From the NCBI GenBank assembly GCA_021463865.1, contig JAJTXY010000001.1, positions 369,896 through 433,895 of the forward strand: 64,000 nt of DNA, written 5' to 3'. Positions 43,549 through 52,363 of the stretch are shown one piece after another (the first letter of the stretch is position 1; every line of letters begins with the position of its first letter). Source of the stretch: Anaerolineae bacterium. GTDB lineage: Bacteria > Chloroflexota > Anaerolineae > Aggregatilineales > J027. Made by a program: the position numbers and the translations under genes. The notes beneath the pieces are model-generated. The model made no database searches and was not told the DNA's origin. It saw nothing but the letters and a program-made list of their open reading frames with translations.

Positions 43549-44220
43549 TTATTGCATACGCAGCACATCATCGTAAACCGGGCACTCAATTTGATTAAAC
43601 TGCTGGCAGTTCGTTGGAACATCAGTATGGGGTTCGACCCCAAAGCGGCGCAGACAAACAATCAAATGGCAGAGGGGCAGCCCCATGACATTGGCGTAAC
43701 AGCCTTTGATACGGGCCACTGGGCGAAAATCTCCATTCTGAATGCCATAGCTGCCAGCTTTATCTTTAGAGTCGCCGCTGGCAACATAATGGGCAATCTC
43801 CATATCGGAATAATCCCGCATGGTCACTTGGGTAATTGCCAAAATTTGCTCGACATGATTATCTGTCGTATCAAGTAGCGTGATGGCGGTGTAGACCTGA
43901 TGGGTGCGGTTCCGCAGTTGCCGAAGCATGGCCTCGGCGTGGGCTTCATTATCGGGCTTGCCCAGAATCATATCGCCATCAGCAACGGTAGTATCGGCAG
44001 TCAAAATCACCGAGCCTTTTTTCACCATTTCCACGCTGTCATAGGCTTTTTCAAGGCTGACCCGCAGCGTATAGGCATCGGGCAGTTCGCCGGAACGGGG
44101 GGTTTCATCAAGGGTGCCCACGACCCGTTCAAACTCAAAACCGAGCAGGCGGAGTAGTTCGCGGCGGCGGGGCGACCCAGAAGCGAGTACCAATGTGCGG
44201 CGATTGGTGGGGGTACTCAT
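43549..44220 (-). CDS. maf: Maf-family nucleotide pyrophosphatase
   Basis: A 223-residue house-cleaning pyrophosphatase of the Maf/HAM1 fold that hydrolyses dTTP, UTP and modified pyrimidine nucleotides to monophosphates. Seen: LASGSPRRRELL at residues 12-23, the ADTTVADGDMILGKP loop, and DKAGSYGIQ near residue 158. These fit the MafA/YhdE group (dTTP/UTP). The last 25 residues (PTNCQQFNQIECPVYDD) are an unusual cysteine-containing tail beyond the family core. Five bases after the helicase gene, so co-transcribed with it. Confidence 0.95.
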   Translation of the reverse strand: MSTPTNRRTLVLASGSPRRRELLRLLGFEFERVVGTLDETPRSGELPDAYTLRVSLEKAYDSVEMVKKGSVILTADTTVADGDMILGKPDNEAHAEAMLRQLRNRTHQVYTAITLLDTTDNHVEQILAITQVTMRDYSDMEIAHYVASGDSKDKAGSYGIQNGDFRPVARIKGCYANVMGLPLCHLIVCLRRFGVEPHTDVPTNCQQFNQIECPVYDDVLRMQ

Positions 44221-44225
44221 GCGGC

Positions 44226-46490
44226 TTAACTTTCCTCCCCTTTTAAGGGCTGTAGATAGTTACCATCAATGCGTTTGCTGCCGACCTGCTGGGTAAACAA
44301 CACTTCGACTTCCTCAATATCATCATGTACACGGCTCTTGATGACCACCCCCTCACCATATTTGACATGCACAACACGCTGCCCGGATTTAAAGCGGGTG
44401 GGCTGTTGAGGTTTTTGGGGGGCGGGGGGTGGATTGCCCCCGGTAATAAGATTATTTGGCTTAGAAAGGCTATCCGCTCTACGGCGCGGTTCCCATGTCG
44501 TATCCCATTGTTTTTGCGGCTGGCTGAACATATTTTGCATCGAGGGTTTGAGGCCAGCTTGACCTGTGGTAATTTCGGGTGGAATATCCCGCAAAAAGCG
44601 CGACGGGGTGCTGATGTCGCTTTGGCCCCACATCATGCGTTTAAAGGTATAGACCAGATAAATACGGTCTTTGGCGCGGGTTAACCCCACGTACATCAAG
44701 CGCCGTTCCTCACCCAACTGATGTTCGCGGGTGATAGGGTTGCTGTCTTCCATCGCCTTGCGATAGGGCAGCAGTCCTTCTTCGAGGCCGATGATAAACA
44801 CTACCGGAAATTCGAGGCCCTTCGCGGCGTGCAAGGTAAGTAGGGTCGGCGCATTGGTCGTTCGGTCAAAATTATCGGTCTCGGCAACCAGTGCGATTTC
44901 TTCTAAAAATTCACCCAGCGATTGGTTTTGATGTTCGGAGGCCACGCGGCGGAGTTCCTCGATATTTTCTTCACGGTCTTCACTGCGCTCGGTTCGATCC
45001 CGTTTCAGGTAATCAATGTAATTGGTTTCTTCGAGCATAGTGTCGAGCAAATCCAGTGGCGACACTGTTTCGCGCATTAGCCGCCAACCCTCGACCATTT
45101 CCACAAAGCGTACCAGCGCCGCTTTAGATCGTCCACTGAGGGGGGATTCTTCGCCGCCTGCCAATGCTAACAGGGCAGGATACAAGCCCTCACCCCGACT
45201 GGCGGCCCAAGCGCGGAGTTGGTCAATGGTGCTTTGCCCGATACCGCGAGCCGGAACGTTGATAATCCGCAAGAGGCTAACCTCATCGGCAGGATTTTGC
45301 ACCAATCGCAGATAGGCCAGCGCATCTTTAATTTCCTTACGTCCATAGAAGCGTGTCGCCCCAACCAATAAATAGGGGATACCCTCATGGATAAACGCTT
45401 CTTCCAAAACACGTGATTGGGCATTGAGCCGATACATCACGGCAAAATCACGCAGTTTGGCTTCGCCCCGTTTCACCAAGTCGGTGATGGTCTCAAGAAT
45501 ATATTGACTTTCTTCCCGTTCGTTATAGGCCTCGTGAATCTCCAATTTCGAGCCGGTTTTGCGCTGGCTGAACAAATTGCGCGGGATGTGATCCACATTT
45601 TTGCGGATGACCGCCATCGCCGCATCCAGCACATACTGATGGGAGCGATAATTTTCTTCTAGGTAAATTGTTAGGGGATCAAAGTCTTGCTGGAAACGCT
45701 TGACATTACGATAGTCTGCCCCGCGAAAACTGTAGATGCTTTGGTCGGGGTCGCCTACGACAAATACATTGCGGCGCGGCCCTGCCAGCAAACGTACTAA
45801 TTCATATTGCACCATATTGGTGTCTTGAAATTCATCCACCAACAAATAGGGCATTCGATAATGATAAGCTGCTAGCGTATCGGGGTATTGTTGAAACAGG
45901 CGCACGGTATAGACCAATAGATCGTCAAAATCCATCGCATTGCTGGCCCGCAGGCGCTGTTGATAGACATCATAAACTTTCTTTTTAAGTTCATCGCCCT
46001 TATTTTCAATTGGCAGATTTTGCGGCAGGATAAATTCATTTTTGGCAAAAGAAATGGTATCCAAAAAGCTGTAGGGTGGATGTTTTTGCGGATCCAAGTG
46101 GAGATCGTGCAGAATCTGTTTCATCAGGGTCACTTGATCGTCGCGGTCAAAGATGACAAAATCTGGCGTGAAATCAATCAGGTTGGCTTCGCGGCGTAAG
46201 ATGCGGACACAGATGCTGTGGAATGTGCCCAACCACAAATGACGGGCATTTTCCTTGCCAATCAACTGTTCCACCCGTTCGCGCATTTCCCCAGCGGCCT
46301 TGTTGGTAAATGTCACTGCCAAAATGCGATGGGCTGGGATGCCGGATTCTTGGACCATGTAGACGATGCGGTGGGTCAGGACGCGGGTTTTGCCGCTGCC
46401 GGGGCCAGCCAACACCAAGACTGGGCCATCTACCGCTGTAATGGCGTCACGCTGTGCCGGATTCATTGAATCTAAAATGGGCGAATCCAC
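44226..46490 (-). CDS. pcrA: UvrD/PcrA-type ATP-dependent DNA helicase
   Basis: A 754-residue superfamily 1A 3'-5' helicase for nucleotide excision repair and recombination control. Motifs in order: LNPAQ-type Q motif (MNPAQRDAI), Walker A AGPGSGKT (28-35), motif Ia TFTNKAAGEMRERV, motif II LLVDEFQDTN, motif III VVGDPDQSIYSFRGAD, motif IV LEENYRS, motif V TLHAAKGLEFPVVFI and motif VI RRLMYVGLTRAKDRIYLVY; a C-terminal Tudor-like PcrA tail (GQRVVHVKYGEGVV) follows. The tail marks it as PcrA/UvrD rather than Rep. GTG start at 46490 with GGGAG upstream; ATG at 46466 is an alternative. Operon with maf. Confidence 0.95.
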   Translation of the reverse strand: MDSPILDSMNPAQRDAITAVDGPVLVLAGPGSGKTRVLTHRIVYMVQESGIPAHRILAVTFTNKAAGEMRERVEQLIGKENARHLWLGTFHSICVRILRREANLIDFTPDFVIFDRDDQVTLMKQILHDLHLDPQKHPPYSFLDTISFAKNEFILPQNLPIENKGDELKKKVYDVYQQRLRASNAMDFDDLLVYTVRLFQQYPDTLAAYHYRMPYLLVDEFQDTNMVQYELVRLLAGPRRNVFVVGDPDQSIYSFRGADYRNVKRFQQDFDPLTIYLEENYRSHQYVLDAAMAVIRKNVDHIPRNLFSQRKTGSKLEIHEAYNEREESQYILETITDLVKRGEAKLRDFAVMYRLNAQSRVLEEAFIHEGIPYLLVGATRFYGRKEIKDALAYLRLVQNPADEVSLLRIINVPARGIGQSTIDQLRAWAASRGEGLYPALLALAGGEESPLSGRSKAALVRFVEMVEGWRLMRETVSPLDLLDTMLEETNYIDYLKRDRTERSEDREENIEELRRVASEHQNQSLGEFLEEIALVAETDNFDRTTNAPTLLTLHAAKGLEFPVVFIIGLEEGLLPYRKAMEDSNPITREHQLGEERRLMYVGLTRAKDRIYLVYTFKRMMWGQSDISTPSRFLRDIPPEITTGQAGLKPSMQNMFSQPQKQWDTTWEPRRRADSLSKPNNLITGGNPPPAPQKPQQPTRFKSGQRVVHVKYGEGVVIKSRVHDDIEEVEVLFTQQVGSKRIDGNYLQPLKGEES

Positions 46491-46617
46491 TAAGTCACTA
46501 CTCCCTATTGCTGAAACAATTATTCTATTTTAGCCGTCCTGCTCTCACTTGGCGACGTTGAATCTGATAGAAACCAAAGGAATCTTATCGGTTTCTCAGT
46601 TCAGGTTCATTTGGATG

Positions 46618-46626
46618 TGGGATAAT
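46618..46626 (+). promoter_or_regulatory. Candidate extended -10 for the 46714 gene
   Basis: TGGGATAAT (TG-n-GATAAT) about 90 bases before the ATG at 46714. The remainder of 46491-46713 shows no gene. Confidence 0.35.
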
Positions 46627-46713
46627 GGGGTGTAATCAAATCGTAAGGAAGATTCCCGAACATCAAGACAACCAATCAAGTAGATTATCAAAATACTAGC
46701 GTGGCGAGGGAGT

Positions 46714-48771
46714 ATGCATAGACGACTTTTTTCTGGAATCGGTATTGTGGCCCTCATCGTGGGCTTTTTCTGGTTTGTAAACGGGCAGATGTCGGCCCAA
46801 GACGGCAGCGAATTTACTTATGCTGGGGACACCGACGCCCCCGATTTTCCAGCCGAACTCGATTGGATCAATGTATCCCAACCACTGACCATAGCTGATT
46901 TAAAAGGCAAGATCGTCATCCTCGATTTTTGGACGTATGGCTGTATCAACTGTATCCATATCATCCCCGACCTAAAGCAGTTAGAGACCGAATTTGGCAA
47001 TAATCTGGTCGTGGTAGGGGTGCATTCTGCCAAGTTTGAAAACGAAGGGGACACCGACAACATCCGCAATATTGTGCAGCGCTACGGTGTGGAACATCCG
47101 GTGTTGAATGATAATGGTTTTGTGGTTTGGCAGACCTATGGCGTGCAAGCATGGCCCACTCTTGTCTTGATTGACCCCCTCGGCAAAATCGTGGGTGGTC
47201 GGGCAGGTGAAGGTATCTATGAGGTGTTCCAACCCATCTTGACCACGATGGTCGAGGAATACGGGAACGCTGGTCTGCTAGACGATACCCCGCTGACACA
47301 ACTTGCCCCTGAAATTGAAGCGGCGTCTCCAAGTCCTTTGAGCTACCCCGGCAAGGTGTTGGCTGATCCGACGGGCAATTGGCTGTTTATCGCGGACACC
47401 AGCCATAATCGTATCGTCATTGCCGACCTTGACACCTTTGAAAATGTGCAGGTCATTGGCACGGGTGAGGCGGGTCTTGCCGATGGGTCTTATGCCGAAG
47501 CGATGTTTAATCAGCCGCAGGGCATGGCGGTAGATGGGGATAATTTATTCGTGGCGGATACCGCCAATCACGCCATTCGTCAAATTAACCTCGCTACCCA
47601 AACCGTTTCTACGTTGACGGGCACGGGCAAAAAGGCCTCCATGTATCCCCCCGGTGCTGGCAATGCCCCCTTTACCGACTTGGCCTCGCCATGGGACTTA
47701 GTTTTTCACGATGGCATTCTCTATATCGCAATGGCTGGGTCACATCAACTCTGGCGCATTGATTTGGCAACGGACAGGGTCGAACCCCATGCTGGCACAG
47801 GCCGCGAAGGATTGACCGATGGCCCATTAGGTGAGGCGGAATTGTCGCAGCCGAGTGGGATTGCCACCGACGGCACAACGCTCTACTTTGCCGATTCCGA
47901 AGACAGTGGCATTCGCACGGCTTCGATTGACCCAAATGGCGAAGTGGATACGATTGTTGGCACAGGCCTCTTTGATTTTGGGGATGTGGATGGTATTGGT
48001 GGTCAGGTTCGTCTGGAACATGCCCTCGGCGTCACGATTGGGCCGGATGGCATGTTGTATGTCGCCGACACCTATAACAATAAAATCAAGCAGATTAATC
48101 CCCAGACCCGCGAGAGTATCACGTTTGCTGGGACAGGCGAACCCGGCTTAGTAGATGGGCCATTGCTGGAAGCGCAATTCTATGAACCCGGCGGCATCTA
48201 TTATGCCGATGGCAAACTCTATGTGGCCGATACCAATAACCATGCCATTCGCGTCATTGACCTTGCCAACCAGACGGTCAGCACCGCCGTGTTTCCCGAT
48301 ACCACTGTCCTCGTAAATTCTGCTGACACAGGGCTAAACCTTGATCCCAATGAAAACCCGTATGCGCTGGATGACACAGTAATCCAATTGGATTCCCAAA
48401 CCGTCGCTCCGGGGCAGGGGGAATTGGTGTTTGCGATTGAACTGCCCGAAGGCTATAAATTGAATGCCCTTGCACCCTTTACCGCCGAGACTGCCAGCAC
48501 TATGACTATCGAAGTGCCTACCGAGTCACAGGATTACCGCCAAATTTTGCCAGAACTACCTGTCCATCTGCCCGTCAATTTTACCGAGGGCAGTGATGTC
48601 CTCTCAACAGATTTCACCATTTATTGGTGCGAGGCGGTCAACGAAACACTGTGTTTTGTAGATCGTGTCACCATTCAAGTGCCTGTGACTGTGACTAGCG
48701 AGGCCACCAGCAGCGAGGTCATCATGACCTATGCGCTTGTGCCGCCAACGGTGAGCAATGGCTTGAAATAG
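46714..48771 (+). CDS. Thioredoxin-like protein with NHL beta-propeller (NHLRC2-like)
   Basis: A 685-residue exported or membrane-anchored protein. An N-terminal helix (about 8-24) leads to a TlpA/ResA-like thioredoxin domain (about 45-185) with FWTYGCINC (Cys77 and Cys80) and a WPT cis-proline. An NHL propeller follows (about 205-545): repeated VADTxNHAIRxI units such as FVADTANHAIRQI and YVADTNNHAIRVI, with interleaved GTGxxGLxDG turns. A C-terminal beta-sandwich domain (about 560-685) has one Cys pair (WCEAVNETLCF). The thioredoxin-NHL order and C-I-N-C site match NHLRC2-type proteins. It probably reduces or binds an exported partner. GAGGGAG precedes the ATG. Confidence 0.9.
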   Translation: MHRRLFSGIGIVALIVGFFWFVNGQMSAQDGSEFTYAGDTDAPDFPAELDWINVSQPLTIADLKGKIVILDFWTYGCINCIHIIPDLKQLETEFGNNLVVVGVHSAKFENEGDTDNIRNIVQRYGVEHPVLNDNGFVVWQTYGVQAWPTLVLIDPLGKIVGGRAGEGIYEVFQPILTTMVEEYGNAGLLDDTPLTQLAPEIEAASPSPLSYPGKVLADPTGNWLFIADTSHNRIVIADLDTFENVQVIGTGEAGLADGSYAEAMFNQPQGMAVDGDNLFVADTANHAIRQINLATQTVSTLTGTGKKASMYPPGAGNAPFTDLASPWDLVFHDGILYIAMAGSHQLWRIDLATDRVEPHAGTGREGLTDGPLGEAELSQPSGIATDGTTLYFADSEDSGIRTASIDPNGEVDTIVGTGLFDFGDVDGIGGQVRLEHALGVTIGPDGMLYVADTYNNKIKQINPQTRESITFAGTGEPGLVDGPLLEAQFYEPGGIYYADGKLYVADTNNHAIRVIDLANQTVSTAVFPDTTVLVNSADTGLNLDPNENPYALDDTVIQLDSQTVAPGQGELVFAIELPEGYKLNALAPFTAETASTMTIEVPTESQDYRQILPELPVHLPVNFTEGSDVLSTDFTIYWCEAVNETLCFVDRVTIQVPVTVTSEATSSEVIMTYALVPPTVSNGLK

Positions 48772-48860
48772 GCCTCAATCTATAGCGGTTTTTTAGTTTG
48801 AGTGTCCTCTATTTGCAGCTAGATTGAGCATGGCGGATTTAGGCCCCATGTGTTAACCCA

Positions 48861-48888
48861 AAAGAGCAGGTCAATCGGCCTGCTTTTT
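48861..48888 (+). terminator. Intrinsic terminator of the thioredoxin-NHL gene
   Basis: AGCAGG (48865-48870) pairs with CCTGCT (48879-48884), extended by A/T pairs, followed by five T. Confidence 0.8.
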
Positions 48889-48953
48889 CATTGAAGATTG
48901 TGAATTTTATCTTAAAGTTGTCTTAGACCTCCCACTCTTACAGCAACTTCCGC

Positions 48954-48959
48954 TATAAT
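48954..48959 (+). promoter_or_regulatory. Candidate -10 box for the PucC-type gene
   Basis: TATAAT (CGCTATAATTC) about 47 bases before the ATG at 49006; no clear -35. The rest of 48889-49005 holds no gene. Confidence 0.4.
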
Positions 48960-49005
48960 TCTACGTAAATCTATGCAAACCTACTCAAAAGTTTAGGAAA
49001 ATCCA

Positions 49006-50415
49006 ATGCTGGATACCGCTGTAGAAGCGTCTGCTGTCCCCAAAACTGAGACCGTTCAACCTATCCCACAGCCTGATGCTGTATCTGCCGAACAAAACCT
49101 ACCCGTTCTGCGGAATGTCAAAATCGGCATGTTTAATGTCGGCTCGGCGCTGGCGGATTTATTGGGGTCGGGGGTGTGGAATCGCATCATGATCGCCGAT
49201 CTAGGGTATCCTGCCACCCCGATTTCACTGCTGTTGGCCCTCAATTATTTTCTCGCCCCACTCGCTGTTTGGACAGGGCAGCGTTCGGATCATACCCATT
49301 GGCACGGCTATCGGCGGCTGCCATTTGTATGGGGTGGACGTGGTCTCATGGCAATCGGCTTTATGCTGTTGGCCTTCATGACGGTGGAATTGGCCGAAAC
49401 TGGAAACAGCATCTGGTGGGCGGGCATTGTAGCAGCTTTGTTTATCAACAGTGTCGGTTATGCGCTTTCCGGCAGCACCTATACCACCTTGATTTATGAT
49501 CGTGCCCCAGAACATCAACGGGGACGGGCAGTAGGGTTAGCATGGACAATGCTGTTGGCGGGTTATGCCTTTTCCGGCGCATTAACGGCGCGGTTGCTGC
49601 CGGAATATTCACCAGAGGGCCTACTTGGATTATTTGGGGTAGTGGTTGCACTGATGGCTGCCTTATGGTTCTTTTCCATTTTGGGGGAAGAGCGCCGCCG
49701 CAGTTCCGACGAAATTCGTCACATGGCCTTGCCGCAAACGCGACCCAATTTCATAGACGACTTACGCATGGTATGGTCAAATCGCACCACGCGCCTCTTT
49801 TTTCTCTACATCGGCCTGAGTTTTATGGGAGCGTTCGCCCAAGATCAAATTTTAGAGCCGTTTGGTGGACAGGTATTCGATTTTTCAACAGGGGAGACCA
49901 ATCGGTTTGCGGCGTTTTGGGGGACGACGGCTCTGCTTGGCTCGATTATTGGACTTGCCAGTTATCGGCGGGTGGCGCAATTGAGTTATGCCCGTATCAA
50001 CAAAATTGGCTTGGGTACGCTCATTGTCACCTTCGCATTTTTGGCCTTGTGTGCCTTTACTGAAATGCAATCGCTGATTCGCCCGACCTTGCTACTGTTT
50101 GGGTTGGGGTTAGGCTTGTGGAATATCGGCACATGGGGTTTGATGGTCTCGGTGAGTAGTGCCGAACGTGCGGGCACCTATTTTGGCCTCTGGACAATGG
50201 CAAGCCTCCTGTTTCGCGGCGGTGGGTCGGTGATTGGCGCGGCCCTACGTGATATTTCGCATCTGCTCGGCGCAAGTTATGCCTTTTCCTATGGCGCAGT
50301 GTTTGTAATTGAAATGATCGTGCTGTCAGCCGCCCTTATGCTCATCAGCCGATTGAACCTAGACTTCAAACGCCAAGTTAGCCAAAATGAGGTACTCCTC
50401 GCTCTCGCTGATTAA
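49006..50415 (+). CDS. PucC-type MFS transporter
   Basis: A 469-residue membrane protein with twelve predicted helices, of the BCD/PUCC branch of the major facilitator superfamily. Family features seen: NVGSALADLLGSGVWNRIMIADLGYPA at residues 45-71, GQRSDHTHWHGYRRLPFVWGGRG, and ALSGSTYTTLIYDRAPEHQRGRAVGLAWTM. In phototrophs PucC helps assemble light-harvesting complexes, probably moving bacteriochlorophyll; many non-phototrophic Chloroflexota carry relatives of unknown substrate. No pigment or reaction-centre gene is in this window. AGGAAA lies nine bases before the ATG. The HAD gene starts 11 bases after its stop. Confidence 0.88.
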   Translation: MLDTAVEASAVPKTETVQPIPQPDAVSAEQNLPVLRNVKIGMFNVGSALADLLGSGVWNRIMIADLGYPATPISLLLALNYFLAPLAVWTGQRSDHTHWHGYRRLPFVWGGRGLMAIGFMLLAFMTVELAETGNSIWWAGIVAALFINSVGYALSGSTYTTLIYDRAPEHQRGRAVGLAWTMLLAGYAFSGALTARLLPEYSPEGLLGLFGVVVALMAALWFFSILGEERRRSSDEIRHMALPQTRPNFIDDLRMVWSNRTTRLFFLYIGLSFMGAFAQDQILEPFGGQVFDFSTGETNRFAAFWGTTALLGSIIGLASYRRVAQLSYARINKIGLGTLIVTFAFLALCAFTEMQSLIRPTLLLFGLGLGLWNIGTWGLMVSVSSAERAGTYFGLWTMASLLFRGGGSVIGAALRDISHLLGASYAFSYGAVFVIEMIVLSAALMLISRLNLDFKRQVSQNEVLLALAD

Positions 50416-50426
50416 GGATATTGGGG

Positions 50427-51134
50427 ATGCTGTTGCAAGCCGTTTTGTTTGATCTGGATGATACGTTGACCGATCATCAATATAGTGTTCGGGTCGGACT
50501 GACGGCCCTAGCCCATCAATATGCCTGTTTGGACGAACCGTCATTCGAAGATCTGCATGAAACCCATGCTCACTATCTCGAAACGTTTCATGATCGAGTG
50601 ATACGTGGCGAGGTATCATGGGATGAGGCACGTATCCAACGTTTTCAGGCGATATTCGGTCATTATGGACAGCCGATTTCCCTTGAGGAGGCTGCTCAAG
50701 TCGCGGGTTTGTTCCGGCACGCATATCTTGAATCAGAACGCGCGATCCCCGGTGTTATCCCTTTTTTGCAGCATCTCAGAGCACATAGTCTCAAAATTGG
50801 TATCATTACCAACAGCACCATCGGGGAACAAACCGCCAAATTGCGACGCTGTGGCCTTGACTCCCTGATTGATTTGATGGTGACAGCCGAGGAAACCCGT
50901 ATTTCCAAACCTGACCCCGTGATTTTTCATCACACCTTGCAGCGCATGGGCTACACACAAAGCGAGGTAATCATGGTCGGCGATAATTGGTGGACGGATA
51001 TTATTGGGGCGTCGCAGGCGGGTATTCCAGCGCTGTGGCTAAACCGTTATGGGCATCACTGCCCCGATACTAGTCTTGCCACCGAATTTACCACTTATGA
51101 GCCACTCGAGGAAGTATTGTCACTTATCGTATAG
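50427..51134 (+). CDS. HAD-superfamily hydrolase
   Basis: A 235-residue haloacid-dehalogenase-type phosphatase. Motif I is FDLDDTLTD (nucleophile Asp9, acid/base Asp11), motif II ITNST near residue 126, the motif III lysine in SKPDPVIF, motif IV GDNWWTDIIGA. The alpha-helical cap lies between motifs I and II (subclass I), as in phosphoglycolate phosphatase and YjjG-type nucleotidases. Substrate not determinable. ATG at 50427 has AAGGA upstream. Probably co-transcribed with the PucC-type transporter; convergent with the VOC gene, three bases apart. Confidence 0.9.
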   Translation: MLLQAVLFDLDDTLTDHQYSVRVGLTALAHQYACLDEPSFEDLHETHAHYLETFHDRVIRGEVSWDEARIQRFQAIFGHYGQPISLEEAAQVAGLFRHAYLESERAIPGVIPFLQHLRAHSLKIGIITNSTIGEQTAKLRRCGLDSLIDLMVTAEETRISKPDPVIFHHTLQRMGYTQSEVIMVGDNWWTDIIGASQAGIPALWLNRYGHHCPDTSLATEFTTYEPLEEVLSLIV

Positions 51135-51137
51135 CAC

Positions 51138-51527
51138 CTAGATCGTAATTTCGATGCGGTTGCCATCGGGGTCAAGTGAGACGCTTTCATAATACCCATC
51201 CCCGGTGCGGCGTGGCCCATCCAAAATCGGAAATCCATCTCGCCGCAGGCCTTCGGTGAGTTGATTGACCGCCTCCTCCGACCCAACGGAAAATGCCATG
51301 TGAATCAGGCCCGTGAATTGCTTTTGCACATCATTTTTGGAGGTCGGGATATTCGGCATTTGCATGATTTCCAGCCGTGCCCCGCTCTCAAATGTCAAAA
51401 AATAAGAATGAAAGTCGGTGCGGGGATTGTGATATTTTGCCCCTGCTGTGCCGCCAAAATAGGTTTCATAAAACCCACGCAGACGTTCTAAATCGTGCGT
51501 CCAGATGGCGACGTGTTCGATCTTCAT
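51138..51527 (-). CDS. VOC superfamily protein (glyoxalase-like)
   Basis: A 129-residue vicinal-oxygen-chelate protein with two beta-alpha-beta-beta-beta modules: KIEHVAIWTHDLERLRGFYETYFGG first, GLIHMAFSVGSEEAVNQL second. Candidate metal ligands are His5, Glu53 (in LEIMQ), His76 region (IHMAF) and the glutamate in GNRIEI, a complete HEHE set. It resembles SMU1112c/YaeR-type members and lactoylglutathione-lyase-like proteins; the substrate is unknown. It begins downstream of the aap terminator on the same strand, so has its own start. Confidence 0.9.
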   Translation of the reverse strand: MKIEHVAIWTHDLERLRGFYETYFGGTAGAKYHNPRTDFHSYFLTFESGARLEIMQMPNIPTSKNDVQKQFTGLIHMAFSVGSEEAVNQLTEGLRRDGFPILDGPRRTGDGYYESVSLDPDGNRIEITI

Positions 51528-51548
51528 GCTCTCTTTTTCCTTAGCGAA

Positions 51549-51575
51549 TAAAAAAGGGCCATTTGATGACCCTTT
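51549..51575 (-). terminator. Terminator of the amino-acid ABC operon
   Basis: On the minus strand AAAGGGTCAT pairs with ATGGCCCTTT (arms 51566-51575 and 51553-51562), then a T run to 51549. Confidence 0.8.
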
Positions 51576-51581
51576 GGCGGT

Positions 51582-52340
51582 TTAGAGAATCTGCGACAAA
51601 AACAACTTGGTGCGTTCGTGGCTGGGATTTTCAAAAAAGTGTTCGGGTGTGCCGATTTCAACTATGCGCCCGCTGTCCATGAAAATCACACGATCCGCCA
51701 CTTCCCGTGCAAAGCCCATTTCATGGGTGACTACCAACATCGTCATCCCGCTGCGGGCCAATTCTTTCATTACATCCAGCACTTCTTTAATCATTTCGGG
51801 GTCAAGCGCCGAGGTGGGTTCGTCAAACAGCATAATTTTCGGCTGCATCGCCAACGCACGAGCAATTGCCACACGCTGCTGCTGCCCCCCCGAAAGCTGA
51901 CCGGGATATTTATTGGCCTGTTCGGGGATACCGACGCGCTGTAACAACTGACGAGCCATATCTTCGGCATCGCGGCGTGGACGACGGCGTACATAGCGTT
52001 GGGCCAGCGTGATATTTTGCATCACAGTCAGGTGGGGGAACAGATTAAAGCTCTGAAACACCATGCCTGTTTCGCGGCGGATGGCGTTGATATTTTTGAG
52101 GTCGTTGCTCAATTCGATGCCGTCTACGAGAATCTTGCCCTCTTGATGCTCCTCGAGGCGATTGATGCAACGGATGAGGGTGGATTTACCAGAACCAGAC
52201 GGGCCAATGACGACGACCACCTCCCGCTCTTTGACCTTCATATTGATGTCTTTAAGGACATGAAATTCGCCAAACCACTTGTTGACATCTTGGCATTCAA
52301 TGATATAGCCACTGCCATTGGAATTGGATTGTTCACTCAT
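51582..52340 (-). CDS. aapP: Polar amino-acid ABC transporter, ATPase subunit
   Basis: A 252-residue ABC ATPase of the GlnQ/HisP/AapP group that powers amino-acid uptake. Walker A GPSGSGKS (46-53), Q loop [15 protein letters not shown], signature [15 protein letters not shown], Walker [17 protein letters not shown] loop [12 protein letters not shown] are all present. It is the last gene of the operon, 23 bases after the second permease, in the order binding protein-permease-permease-ATPase known for the general L-amino-acid (Aap) system. Followed by a clear terminator. Confidence 0.95.
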   Translation of the reverse strand: MSEQSNSNGSGYIIECQDVNKWFGEFHVLKDINMKVKEREVVVVIGPSGSGKSTLIRCINRLEEHQEGKILVDGIELSNDLKNINAIRRETGMVFQSFNLFPHLTVMQNITLAQRYVRRRPRRDAEDMARQLLQRVGIPEQANKYPGQLSGGQQQRVAIARALAMQPKIMLFDEPTSALDPEMIKEVLDVMKELARSGMTMLVVTHEMGFAREVADRVIFMDSGRIVEIGTPEHFFENPSHERTKLFLSQIL

Positions 52341-52363
52341 AAGAAAACCACACCTTATAAAAA

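Noticed and set aside
49006..50415. Concluding that the organism is phototrophic from the PucC-type gene
   Set aside because: PucC relatives occur in non-phototrophs, and no pigment or reaction-centre gene is present here.
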